Shown here: positions 16,058-24,351 of the stretch, piece after piece
How the letters are laid out: each line of letters begins with the position of its first letter
Numbering within the stretch: position 1 is the first letter of the stretch
NCBI GenBank assembly: GCA_017421125.1
Contig: JAFOMZ010000068.1
Location: 1-32,409 of the forward strand
Reading direction: 5' to 3'
DNA: 32,409 nt
Source of the DNA: Solobacterium sp.
GTDB lineage: Bacteria; Bacillota_I; Bacilli_A; Erysipelotrichales; Erysipelotrichaceae
The notes under the pieces: model-generated
What the model saw: only the letters and a program-made list of their open reading frames with translations
What the model was told of the DNA's origin: nothing
The model's database searches: none
Program-made: the position numbers and the translations under genes

Positions 16058-17503
16058 TTATCTGATCTCAAACGAGCTGAAGTCCATCCCGCCGGTCCCA
16101 TGAAACACGAAGTATAATGATGAGACACCTTCCTCCACATCAAGTGTGTTTTTATGTACCGTCCATTCTTCAGATGGAGAGACTGCTATTTCAGCCAGCG
16201 GTTTGCGGTCAAGTTCAGAATGCACTGTAACCACACCATAGGACGTGCTTTTCGCACAGATGCTGATCTCTGTTTCATCTCCCTCAAAAGTGAAGTAACG
16301 GAATCCGCACCAAGCACCGTCTTTCATATTGGCAATATACTGGTCACCGTCAGCTTCCCTGTCTTCTCCTGTCTGAGTGAAGTACGGATACAGAAGTTTC
16401 TTATCCTTCTTTTCCGCTCCGTCACTGGAAATGATCCCGTCTTTTCCGTTCAGCAGACAGGCAATTCTTGCCTCATAGCAGTTTTTTGCCTTCAGCGGTC
16501 CGCTGTTCAGTCCGCAGGAGGTCACCTGTGTCTGTTCGATCATGCCATCCGGCAGAATATTCAGTTTTTCCGCACAGCCCTGTCTGCAGCACTTTCTTCT
16601 GTTTGTCTGACGATGGTAGAAGATATACCACTGGCCGTTGATCTCTGCCATACCGCCATGGGTATTGCCCAGATAGTTAAGGGGCTTTTCATTGCCCTCG
16701 AATCCGATGTCGGCAATGCTGATGAGTGTTCCGCCATAATGGAATCCGCCTGTCGGGGAATCACTGTATGCATAGCACAGTTCATGGCTGAGTTCAGAGG
16801 AATATACATAGCAGTATTTTCCGTTTACTTTGCGGATGGAGCTTGCCTCATAGAATGCATGGCCTTCAAATTCCGTATTCTTTGCCTTTGTGCATCCCGG
16901 CACGATCGGATGTTCCTCACCTTTGACAGTGATCATGTCCGCATCCAGTTCCAGGCACACGGAGCCGTCCACCTTATTGCCCCGCATTTTAAACACCTGC
17001 TGCATCAGTCCCTTTGTGGAGAAACCGCAGTAGAGGTAAACTTTCTGATCGTCATCTACAAGTACACCCGGATCAAAGGCGAATGTGTCACCCTTCTTTT
17101 CACCCCACGGCGTACCGTCTTCATGCTGTACAGCACCATAGTATTCAAACGGTCCTTCAGGATGGTCAGATACAGCTGCGCAGGTGCACTGAAGCGCATG
17201 CAGCTGATAGTAGAGATAATATCTTCCGTCCGGTCCCTGCACACAGTCCGGCGCACACATATGCATCTTACCATCAGTGTTTCTGGGATCCTGCACAGCT
17301 CTGTAGATCGTTCCTTCGAAATGCCAATCACTCAGATCAGATACAGGAGCCCACCAGCATACATAATCATTGAGGCAGTAGTCTTTACCGTCGGATCTGT
17401 CATGGCTTCCGTAAACATACAGTTTGTCTCCGAAGACTCTCGGTTCTCCGTCCGGTACATACTCCCAGCTTGGAAGATAAGGATTATAAGCCTGTCCTTT
17501 CAT
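16058..17503 (-). CDS. Glycoside hydrolase family 43 protein (beta-xylosidase / alpha-L-arabinofuranosidase type)
   Basis: The 481-residue protein begins with NPYLPSWEYVPDGEP and FGDKLYVYGSHD, typical of a GH43 five-bladed propeller with the base Asp18. APDCV (84-88) holds the pKa-modulating Asp86, and GHAFYEASSIRK contains the likely acid Glu219. The last ~130 residues form a beta-rich carbohydrate-binding region like CBM6. No signal peptide is present, so it acts inside the cell on imported oligosaccharides. GAGGTG precedes the ATG, and the GH2 gene ends 16 bp upstream, so the two are co-transcribed. GH43 enzymes release xylose, arabinose or galactose; the exact linkage is not readable from sequence. 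Confidence 0.9.
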   Translation of the reverse strand: MKGQAYNPYLPSWEYVPDGEPRVFGDKLYVYGSHDRSDGKDYCLNDYVCWWAPVSDLSDWHFEGTIYRAVQDPRNTDGKMHMCAPDCVQGPDGRYYLYYQLHALQCTCAAVSDHPEGPFEYYGAVQHEDGTPWGEKKGDTFAFDPGVLVDDDQKVYLYCGFSTKGLMQQVFKMRGNKVDGSVCLELDADMITVKGEEHPIVPGCTKAKNTEFEGHAFYEASSIRKVNGKYCYVYSSELSHELCYAYSDSPTGGFHYGGTLISIADIGFEGNEKPLNYLGNTHGGMAEINGQWYIFYHRQTNRRKCCRQGCAEKLNILPDGMIEQTQVTSCGLNSGPLKAKNCYEARIACLLNGKDGIISSDGAEKKDKKLLYPYFTQTGEDREADGDQYIANMKDGAWCGFRYFTFEGDETEISICAKSTSYGVVTVHSELDRKPLAEIAVSPSEEWTVHKNTLDVEEGVSSLYFVFHGTGGMDFSSFEIR

Positions 17504-17519
17504 ATTGACACCTCATACT

Positions 17520-19709
17520 TTACTTTTTGATCTTCTGCAGAGCAGCATTCAGACTGCGGATCATTGCACCCGGTACGCTGTCTCCTGCCTGTTTGATCAG
17601 AGTTTCCAAAGGCAGATTTTCCATCAGTTTCTGCAGATTCTTGTTTTCGTTTGCGCCTTTTGCGACATCACCGCGGCTTGCGGTCATCCGTTCCATCATC
17701 TTTGCCAGGATCGCACCAGTATGAGGATTGGATCTGAGCGCACCCATAGTATCCTTGATGGAATAATATGCAGGATCATAATCCGCTGCGTCAAACCAGT
17801 TGATCACAGCCTGTTTCCGGAAAAGGTATTCCGGATTCGGTTCAGATACCCTGCGTACCGTCATCTCATCACAGCAGTCACCGGATACAGCCCTGATCTG
17901 ATGTTCTCCTGTTAAAGGAAGATCAAATACGAATACTTTATCGCCTGTCTTTGTTCCGATCTCATTGCCATCCGCAAACAGTGTCACTGAAGAACAGTTT
18001 GAATAAACTTTGATCTGTGTTTTTTCCTCTGCTCTGTCTGCGTATTTTTTTCCGCACAGATGGACAAACGGTTCATGTTTATTCCAGGCTGCTTTGTACA
18101 GATAGAACGCGTCTTTCTTTGTCTGATGGTCGAATTCGATCAGGCCCTTCTGGTTCTGACCCTTCTTGCCGCCTTCATCTCTGCCGTCTGCCGCAAAATC
18201 AAACAGATTCCATACATGTGTTGCCCAGAGATACGGTCTTTCTTCAATGCACTTCAGCAGATGCTCATGGTATACACACTGATACTCTTCTGTGTAGTCA
18301 CCCTGTTCCGGAGCGGAAGAATGGAATTTCGCATTGGCATCAGCACCGTATTCCGAGAAACCGACAACACGGTCAGGATATTTATCATGATATTCATCGA
18401 AGAATGCATCGTTCTGCTCCAATGTTCCGAGATACCATCCGAAGTAAAGATTCCAGCTTGCAATATCCGATATCGGGATCAGCGGAGAATCCTTTTCCAG
18501 CATAAACGCATGTGCCATGACGGTCGGTCTTGTCCGGTCCATTCTGTGACAGAGATTATTCAGTTCCCTGTGATCGTTAAGCAGTTCTTCCGTCACTGCT
18601 CCGCTGGCTGTAATTTCATTGGAAAGTCCCCAGCAGACAATGGACGGATGATTATAGCACTGCGTGATCAGTTCCTTCATCTGACTGAATGCATTCTCTT
18701 TTCCGTTTGTCATATGTTTGGAGATATACGGGATCTCCGCCCATACAACGATTCCGTTCTCATCACAGAGATCAAAGAATTCCTGTGCGTGCTGATAATG
18801 AGCAAGACGCAGCGTGTTGGCACCGAGTTCCTTCACGGTCTCCATATCTTCCTGATGATCCTTCAGCGTCAGTGCATTTCCGATACCGATCCTGTCCTGA
18901 TGTCTGGAAACACCTCTCAGAGGATAGCTTCTGCCATTCAGGAAGAATCCCTTCTGCGGATCCATATGGAATTCCCGGCAGCCGAATCTCGTGCAGATCT
19001 CGTCTTCAGTATTTCCGCCGCAGAGCAGCTTTGCATTGACGGTATAGAGATACGGATCTTCCGTACCATTCCAAAGATGAACGTTTTTCAGTGTAAACAG
19101 TGCGCTTGCATATCCGTCTTTTACAGGTACGACACATTTATTTCCATCCAGTTCAAACTGTACCTGTTCTCCGCCGTTCTGCCATGTTTCTACAGTCACA
19201 TCTGCACTGCCGTCTTCCAAATTCACAGTCGGTGTCACCTTGATGCCCGGAGTTCCGTCCTTTACGAGTTCAAAATGTGTCCTGGAGACGGTAACCAGGT
19301 TTACACCGCGGTACAGTCCTCCATAGAATGTGAAGTCTGCCATCTGAGGATAGACTCTGTCATTCGCACTGTTGTCTATACGGATCTGCAGTGTATTTTC
19401 TTCCTGCAGATGCTTTGTCAGGTCCACTCTGAACAGGGAATAACCTCCGTCGTGGTGAACCAGTTCTGTTCCGTTCAGTATGATATCAGCGCTCATTGCG
19501 GCAGCGGGGATCTCCAGATAAACCTCTATATCTGTCAGGTCTTCATGGAAGGAAAAGGTCTTTTCATATACTGCTGTACCTCTCCAGTAGTCGTTGCCGC
19601 CGTCCTGTCCGTCTACTGCATTCCAGGTATGCGGCAGATCCACTGTGATGCTGTCTGTTCCGGGCTTTTTAAACTGCCAGTCTTTATTAAATCCGATCCT
19701 TGTTCTCAT
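17520..19709 (-). CDS. Glycoside hydrolase family 2 protein (beta-galactosidase-like)
   Basis: The 729-residue protein has the GH2 layout. A jelly-roll sugar-binding domain (about 1-150, with LPHTWNAVDGQDGGNDYWRG near the start) is followed by an immunoglobulin-like domain to about 250 and then the TIM barrel. The acid/base is Glu365 in GLSNEI and the nucleophile is Glu453 in GFSEYGAD. A tail with another beta domain and a helical end with several Met/Lys residues completes it. There is no signal peptide. Beta-galactosidase is the best guess, with beta-glucuronidase and related beta-glycosidases as alternatives. GGGAGG lies five bases before the ATG. It follows a GPH transporter gene, from which a hairpin separates it, and precedes GH43. 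Confidence 0.92.
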   Translation of the reverse strand: MRTRIGFNKDWQFKKPGTDSITVDLPHTWNAVDGQDGGNDYWRGTAVYEKTFSFHEDLTDIEVYLEIPAAAMSADIILNGTELVHHDGGYSLFRVDLTKHLQEENTLQIRIDNSANDRVYPQMADFTFYGGLYRGVNLVTVSRTHFELVKDGTPGIKVTPTVNLEDGSADVTVETWQNGGEQVQFELDGNKCVVPVKDGYASALFTLKNVHLWNGTEDPYLYTVNAKLLCGGNTEDEICTRFGCREFHMDPQKGFFLNGRSYPLRGVSRHQDRIGIGNALTLKDHQEDMETVKELGANTLRLAHYQHAQEFFDLCDENGIVVWAEIPYISKHMTNGKENAFSQMKELITQCYNHPSIVCWGLSNEITASGAVTEELLNDHRELNNLCHRMDRTRPTVMAHAFMLEKDSPLIPISDIASWNLYFGWYLGTLEQNDAFFDEYHDKYPDRVVGFSEYGADANAKFHSSAPEQGDYTEEYQCVYHEHLLKCIEERPYLWATHVWNLFDFAADGRDEGGKKGQNQKGLIEFDHQTKKDAFYLYKAAWNKHEPFVHLCGKKYADRAEEKTQIKVYSNCSSVTLFADGNEIGTKTGDKVFVFDLPLTGEHQIRAVSGDCCDEMTVRRVSEPNPEYLFRKQAVINWFDAADYDPAYYSIKDTMGALRSNPHTGAILAKMMERMTASRGDVAKGANENKNLQKLMENLPLETLIKQAGDSVPGAMIRSLNAALQKIKK

Positions 19710-19744
19710 ATTGCCTCCCGAATTATCTGATCTGTTTCAGAAAG

Positions 19745-19777
19745 AACAGGCTGACGGCCACTGCCGCCAGCCTGTCT
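19745..19777 (-). terminator. Hairpin between the GPH transporter and GH2 genes
   Basis: On the minus strand ACAGGCTGGCGGC pairs with GCCGTCAGCCTGT around a 4-nt loop, but the following tract (TCTTTCT) is interrupted. It could end most transporter transcripts, or act as an mRNA-stabilising intercistronic hairpin that sets the transporter-to-enzyme ratio. Confidence 0.7.
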
Positions 19778-19782
19778 GTCAG

Positions 19783-21552
19783 TTACTGTTTTTTCTGCTT
19801 TGCTTTTTTAGCAGCTTTCTTAGCGCCTTTCTTTGCTTTCTTTTCAAGATATTTCTGATTTTCCGTATCGAAGTCAAGACCCTGCTTTTCACATTTTTCT
19901 TTCAGTTCCCTGATTCGGTTTTCTTCCGCTTCAGCCTGCTGCTTTGCGATCTCAGCTCTCTGCTGTTCCAGCGGTGAAACATACGGGATTCCCTTAGCTT
20001 CGCACTCTGCCTTCTTTCTTTCTGTCAGTTCTTCCTGGACATGCGGCATCTTCTTGTCGATATCGAAGAAGAACATGAACAGTACGAAGAAGAGAATCGC
20101 TGTCAGGGCAATTGCACCCTGATAGGAGAAGTTGATCCATGTTGTGGCGGCAGCCGGCTGGTCAGCGAACTTTTCGATGATCTTTCCGTTCTTTTCAAAT
20201 GTACCGATCGCTTCCGGAGTGACATATTTTGTTGCAAGCAGGCCGAGGTTGAACAGACCCTGTCCAATGCCGTTTGCCAGTGAATGCATGAAGCCGACAA
20301 GAGCAGCTGTGACACCTTCTACACGGACTCTCTGAGAATATTCAACATGGTCGATCGCATCACCGGTGAAGCTCATCATTGTGTAAACATAGAACATTGC
20401 ACCTACGCCGCCGAGACCTGTTCCGACATATACCGGAATTGTGTTTCCTGCACCGAAGAAGGCAACGATTGCACCAATTGCAGCGATGACCGAGCCGATG
20501 ATGATCATCAGATGTCTGCCGAACTTCTTGATCAGCGGTACGACAATGAACAGCATCGGTCCCATCGGAGCCATGGAGATCATTGTGAAGTTCCTCTGGA
20601 TCGCTGCATATTCACCATATGCGTTTCCTTTGACGACCCAGCCTGCATAATAGACCTGGCTGACGCCTTTCAGAGCATTGAGAACCTGATAGATGAAGAT
20701 CAGCAGGATGAACATGAGCCAGTATTTATCCTTGACGCAGGCCTTCAGCTGCTGCAGGAATGTCGCTTCTTCGACCTTTCCTTCATCTTCACCAACGTCT
20801 GTCATACGGCGTTCTTCCGTGATTCTTTCACGTGTATAGAAGTACTGGATAAATGTCAGCGGCACTGCGATGACACACATGAAGGAGAGTGTTAAGAGGT
20901 AGCCCTGCTTCATGTTTCCGCCGGTAAAGCCTTTGGCGATCGCGGAAAGCAGTGTCGGGAAGATGATGGAGATCATACCGGTACCGATGTTCTTGGTGAT
21001 CTGGCCCATCATGGAGTTGCCGGAACGCTGCTTGACATTTCTTGTAGAGAGCGCTGCGGAAAGTTCGTAAGCCATGTACCACATCGTGTAACCGACAGAG
21101 TAGAACATGTTATAGGAAATAACTACCCAGATCGCCTGTGCTTTCGCATCCATATCCGGGATCGCGAACATCATCAGAATACTGATCACTGTGATCGGAA
21201 GGGACAGGATGAACCAGGGACGAAGTTTACCCTGTCTGTATGCTGTCTTGTCGAGGATCTTTGCCATCAGGACATTTGTGATGGCGTCGAGCAGTTTGGA
21301 CAATACCGGGAATACGACCATGAAACCGGCGATCCACATGCCGCGGCTTACGGTAAATCCGAGCGTGTCTGTCAGGAACTGGTTGAAGTAGCTGTTGACG
21401 ATGGACTGCAGCAGCATGACGCCGAACGGTCCGACAACATAACCCAGCCATTTTTCCTTACCAGTGACATTCGCGGATTTGATCTTTGAATCCCAGAATG
21501 ATGAAGTAAATCGGTTGGCAAGAAGCCCCTTTTTCTCTTTCGTTGTAGTCAT
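19783..21552 (-). CDS. GPH-family (MFS) sugar:cation symporter
   Basis: The 589-residue membrane protein has about twelve hydrophobic segments between residues 35 and 505 and GPH-family features. These include the N-terminal GYVVGPFGVMLLQSIVNSYF segment, LLDAITNVLMAKILDKT after helix 2, and QGKLRPWFILSLP. GPH proteins import glycosides, pentosides or hexuronides with Na+ or H+. The C terminus is long and highly charged: about 75 residues rich in Glu, Lys and Gln that look helical, ending in a run of lysines and alanines. AGGAG precedes the ATG. It leads a transcript with GH2 and GH43, so it probably imports their substrate. Its promoter overlaps the end of the upstream MATE gene. Confidence 0.92.
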   Translation of the reverse strand: MTTTKEKKGLLANRFTSSFWDSKIKSANVTGKEKWLGYVVGPFGVMLLQSIVNSYFNQFLTDTLGFTVSRGMWIAGFMVVFPVLSKLLDAITNVLMAKILDKTAYRQGKLRPWFILSLPITVISILMMFAIPDMDAKAQAIWVVISYNMFYSVGYTMWYMAYELSAALSTRNVKQRSGNSMMGQITKNIGTGMISIIFPTLLSAIAKGFTGGNMKQGYLLTLSFMCVIAVPLTFIQYFYTRERITEERRMTDVGEDEGKVEEATFLQQLKACVKDKYWLMFILLIFIYQVLNALKGVSQVYYAGWVVKGNAYGEYAAIQRNFTMISMAPMGPMLFIVVPLIKKFGRHLMIIIGSVIAAIGAIVAFFGAGNTIPVYVGTGLGGVGAMFYVYTMMSFTGDAIDHVEYSQRVRVEGVTAALVGFMHSLANGIGQGLFNLGLLATKYVTPEAIGTFEKNGKIIEKFADQPAAATTWINFSYQGAIALTAILFFVLFMFFFDIDKKMPHVQEELTERKKAECEAKGIPYVSPLEQQRAEIAKQQAEAEENRIRELKEKCEKQGLDFDTENQKYLEKKAKKGAKKAAKKAKQKKQ

Positions 21553-21584
21553 TTTTCAATCTCCTGATTCTACTTTTTTTGACA

Positions 21585-21651
21585 TCTATAAATTAGCATC
21601 CGGATAGTAATGACAATATTTGCGGTTTATATGTTTTGTTCGGATATTTGC
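21585..21651 (-). promoter_or_regulatory. Promoter and candidate operator of the GPH-GH2-GH43 operon
   Basis: Reading the minus strand, two GCAAATAT octamers (21651-21644 and 21623-21616, 28 bp apart) precede a -10-like TATAGA (21590-21585), which lies 25 bp after the second box. An alternative promoter uses TTGTCA overlapping that box. The same octamer-25 bp-TATAGA geometry occurs before the gene ending at 24352. Confidence 0.45.
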
Positions 21652-21652
21652 T

Positions 21653-22993
21653 TTATTTCGCAAAACTGCGGTATTCCCGGAAAAAAATGATTCCAGCTGA
21701 TAATGCTGCAAGAATATCAGCGGTCATATGCGAAGCCGCAATCCCGTAGAAACCGAAGATCCTGTGGAACAGATATAAAAGCGGGATCAGGAGAAGGCCC
21801 TGACGGAGCATGGATACGATCACAGCACTGCCTGCATTTTTCGATGCCTGCAGGAAGCTGGTCGTCAGATATACGATCCCGAGGAACGGTGCTCCGGCCA
21901 TGACATACAGCATATATTTTTCACCTATGGCTGCCACTGCCATATCCTTCAGGAACAACGAAACAATAAAATGACGGAATATAAAGCTGATCAGCATCGT
22001 ACCTGCACCGATCATCCCGGTCAGCAGTGCTGTTTTCTGCAGCACTTCTCTCAGGCGTTTCTGATCCTTGGCACCATAATGATATGCCAGCAGAGGCTGC
22101 ACACCCATGCAGATGCCCATCTGCACCATGGAAATCAGCATGCTTACCTTTCCTGCGGCAGCTCTGGCTGCGATCGCCTGTGTTCCGTATCCGCTCAGCA
22201 GGGAGTTTGAAAATGCAGAAGAGAAGCCGGAAAGGATCGTGCTTAGTGCATTCGGGAGTCCGAGGGAAGCTGCGGGCAGAATTGCCAGCGGTGATATCAT
22301 TGCCCTGTGCAGGGAGAGAGAAAGTGCATGAGATTTTTTCAGCACATAGAAAACATAATAGCAGGAACTGAGAATATTACCGATGACAGTTGCGAACGCC
22401 GCGCCGGGCACGCCCCATCGGAAGACCAGGATAAACAGCGGGTCCAAAATCAGGTTCGCAACAGTTCCGGTCATATTGCCGATCAGGCCCTCTTTGACAG
22501 CACCTTCCGCACGGACGATCATTCCCATCGCCGACGGTATCATCATAAACACTGTTCCGCAGGACAGGATGCGCTGATACATTGCGGAATCGTTCCACAT
22601 CTCAGGTTTCGTGCCGAGTATCTTCAGAAGCGGATCAGGGAATATCAGAAGAAATGCGCTCATTACGATTCCAAGGATCATTGCCGCATAAAAGCAGACA
22701 CTGGAGTCATTCATTGCCTTTTCCCGGTTTTCTGCCCCGATATCACCGGCTATGACTGCGCTTCCCCCGGCACCGATCATTGTTGACAAAGCCATGATCA
22801 TACTGAAAACAGGCGTGACGATCGATACCGAAGCCACTTTTGCGTAATCACCAAGCTGCGCAATAAAGAACGTATCCGCCATATTATAGAAGATCATGAT
22901 AATGATCGTGATCAGCGATGGAATTGCCATCCTGAATATCGAACGCCATACTGATCCATCCTGAAATACTCTTTCATATCCACTGCTCTTCAT
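21653..22993 (-). CDS. MATE-family efflux transporter
   Basis: The 446-residue membrane protein is a second MATE exporter, distinct in sequence from the one at 2276-3613. It has two MatE halves with about twelve hydrophobic segments. Family-typical stretches are the N-terminal FRMAIPSLITIIIMIFYNMA followed by DTFFIAQLGD, and QPLLAYHYGAKD near residue 290. It resembles the DinF/NorM-like branch common in gut Bacillota. Its ATG overlaps the stop of a 28-codon ORF (ATGA), so its translation is probably coupled to that ORF. Upstream lies a strong hairpin after the hydroxyacid dehydrogenase gene, which leaves almost no room for a promoter. It may therefore depend on read-through from that gene. 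Confidence 0.92.
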   Translation of the reverse strand: MKSSGYERVFQDGSVWRSIFRMAIPSLITIIIMIFYNMADTFFIAQLGDYAKVASVSIVTPVFSMIMALSTMIGAGGSAVIAGDIGAENREKAMNDSSVCFYAAMILGIVMSAFLLIFPDPLLKILGTKPEMWNDSAMYQRILSCGTVFMMIPSAMGMIVRAEGAVKEGLIGNMTGTVANLILDPLFILVFRWGVPGAAFATVIGNILSSCYYVFYVLKKSHALSLSLHRAMISPLAILPAASLGLPNALSTILSGFSSAFSNSLLSGYGTQAIAARAAAGKVSMLISMVQMGICMGVQPLLAYHYGAKDQKRLREVLQKTALLTGMIGAGTMLISFIFRHFIVSLFLKDMAVAAIGEKYMLYVMAGAPFLGIVYLTTSFLQASKNAGSAVIVSMLRQGLLLIPLLYLFHRIFGFYGIAASHMTADILAALSAGIIFFREYRSFAK

Positions 22994-23076
22994 AGTCTTT
23001 CAGCCTCTCTTTCAGCAAAAGAAAGACCGTCCCTCCAGCCGATATAGTCACGGATCGTTCCATCAGTTCTGCCCAT
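22990..23076 (-). CDS. Small ORF (28 aa) translationally coupled to MATE
   Basis: This short ORF begins MGRTDGTIRDYIG, continues with a WRDG turn and ends in REAERL. AAGGAG lies seven bases before its ATG, an ideal binding site, and its TGA overlaps the MATE ATG by four bases. I do not recognise the peptide; it is hydrophilic and lacks a membrane segment. It could be a regulatory leader peptide, a small modulator of the transporter, or a remnant of a longer gene. The quality of the ribosome binding site and the exact ATGA overlap argue that it is translated. Confidence 0.55.
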   Translation of the reverse strand: MGRTDGTIRDYIGWRDGLSFAEREAERL

Positions 23077-23103
23077 ATACCTGCTCCTTATGTCCGTTAT
23101 CTG

Positions 23104-23138
23104 AAACAGCGGAAGCATCCTTTCAGCTTCCGCTGTTT
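23104..23138. terminator. Strong hairpin after the hydroxyacid dehydrogenase gene
   Basis: AAACAGCGGAAGC (23104-23116) and GCTTCCGCTGTTT (23126-23138) form a perfect 13-bp stem with a 9-nt loop. In the minus-strand transcript the T-tract after the stem is weak (TTTCAGAT), so termination is probably partial. It lies 12 bp after the dehydrogenase stop and 15 bp before the AAGGAG of the next small ORF. Confidence 0.8.
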
Positions 23139-23150
23139 CCTATGATCTGC

Positions 23151-24269
23151 TCAGTCCAGATAATTCCACTCGGAAGGATCTTTCCATCCCTTTATTCCAA
23201 GGAATTTCTCAAGGGGAACTTTTTCGATCTCCTCTTTGGAAAGATTCGAATTGGTCAGTCTTGCAAATCCGCTTGTGACAGCTCCGCCTGCCGTGAAGCG
23301 GTCACGCTCTGTCATGACGTTCAGCATCGGTTCACCTGCTTCAAACCTTCTGGCATTTTCCCGGATGATCTCAATACTGCGTCTTGCGCGGTCCGGAACC
23401 TGCGGTGTGGTATGCGGAGTGATATAGACATTCGGCAGTCTCCATAAAGGATGATCGGAAGGAAGCGGATCTTCTTCAATGACATCCAGTCCCGCACCGG
23501 CTATCTCACCGTTCTGCAGGGCTTCCGTCAGAGCCTGTGTATCCACGATGCCGCCCCTTGCCATGTTGACAAGGAAGGCATCCTTCTTCATCTTTTTAAA
23601 TGTTTCCGCATTGAACATATGATATGTCTCATCCGTCAGCATCAGTGTCAGGACGACAAAGTCACAGTTTTCCAGGATCCAGTCCGGTGTATCTCCGTTA
23701 TTGGCGATGAACTTGCCCTTCAGCCAGTCATAACCTTTGATCGGGAACTTGTCATACGCATAGACATCCATGCCGAATGCCTGCAGTCTGTCTGCCAGCA
23801 TCTTACCGTTGTTGCCGAGTCCGAGGATCCCGACCTTTCTGCCGTAAAGGCCCTTCCATGTATTGGAGCCTTCCACACCCCATTTTCCTTCTTCCTGTGC
23901 TTTCAGCAGTTCTTTTGTGTGGTAGCATCCCTGGAGCATAAAATAAATGCAGTGTTCTGCCAGTACAGGCGCGCTTCTGCCGGCAGCTCCGGTCACGATG
24001 ATATTCTTTGCGAACACTTCATCCCTGGCTGAACCGTTCAGACCGGAATGATCACAGAAGATCCATTTCAGCGTATCGCTTTCCAGCATGCAGCTATCCA
24101 CATCACCGAGAACGATCGCTGCGTCCGCGTCCTTCAGTTCCTCCCTGATCTTATCTTTCTCGTAGAAGTTCACATATACGAATTCTGCTTCCGGGAAAAC
24201 ATTGCGGAGCGTATGGTAGTTTTCTTTGTTATACCAGACGGTTGATACGACTTTTTTAATTTTAGGCAT
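23151..24269 (-). CDS. D-2-hydroxyacid dehydrogenase (NAD-binding) family protein
   Basis: The 372-residue protein has the two-domain fold of the D-isomer-specific 2-hydroxyacid dehydrogenases. The NAD loop is GLGNNG (150-155). The catalytic residues are Arg238 in MARGGIVD, Glu265 in DVIEEDPLP and His286 in ITPHTTPQ. A C-terminal extension of about 50 residues beyond the fold, ending WKDPSEWNYLD, is unusual for LdhA- or SerA-type enzymes. GAGAGG eight bases before the ATG at 24269 fixes the start; an upstream GTG is open but has no binding site. The substrate is unknown. It follows the GH151/GHL6-like gene and may act on a sugar-acid product from that locus. Confidence 0.88.
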   Translation of the reverse strand: MPKIKKVVSTVWYNKENYHTLRNVFPEAEFVYVNFYEKDKIREELKDADAAIVLGDVDSCMLESDTLKWIFCDHSGLNGSARDEVFAKNIIVTGAAGRSAPVLAEHCIYFMLQGCYHTKELLKAQEEGKWGVEGSNTWKGLYGRKVGILGLGNNGKMLADRLQAFGMDVYAYDKFPIKGYDWLKGKFIANNGDTPDWILENCDFVVLTLMLTDETYHMFNAETFKKMKKDAFLVNMARGGIVDTQALTEALQNGEIAGAGLDVIEEDPLPSDHPLWRLPNVYITPHTTPQVPDRARRSIEIIRENARRFEAGEPMLNVMTERDRFTAGGAVTSGFARLTNSNLSKEEIEKVPLEKFLGIKGWKDPSEWNYLD

Positions 24270-24294
24270 AGCTGTTTCCTCTCTTTTCACTCAG

Positions 24295-24336
24295 ATTATA
24301 GAAGTTCTAAACGCTCTGTTTTATATGCATATTTGT
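24295..24336 (-). promoter_or_regulatory. Promoter and candidate operator before the dehydrogenase gene
   Basis: On the minus strand a perfect TATAAT (24300-24295) lacks a recognisable -35 but has ACAAATAT (24336-24329) 28 bp upstream, one base off the GCAAATAT box found at neighbouring promoters. A missing -35 is typical of activator-dependent promoters. The leader would be about 20 bases. Confidence 0.5.
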
Positions 24337-24351
24337 TCTTATGTCAGATAA

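Noticed and set aside
16154..17530. 458-codon open frame opposite the GH43 gene
   Set aside because: Antisense shadow of a well-supported GH43 gene, with no domain and no ribosome binding site.
18060..19730. 556-codon open frame opposite the GH2 gene
   Set aside because: It is antisense to an intact GH2 gene with all catalytic residues. Its product is rich in Cys, His, Ile and Phe as expected of a reverse-complement shadow, and it has no recognisable domain.
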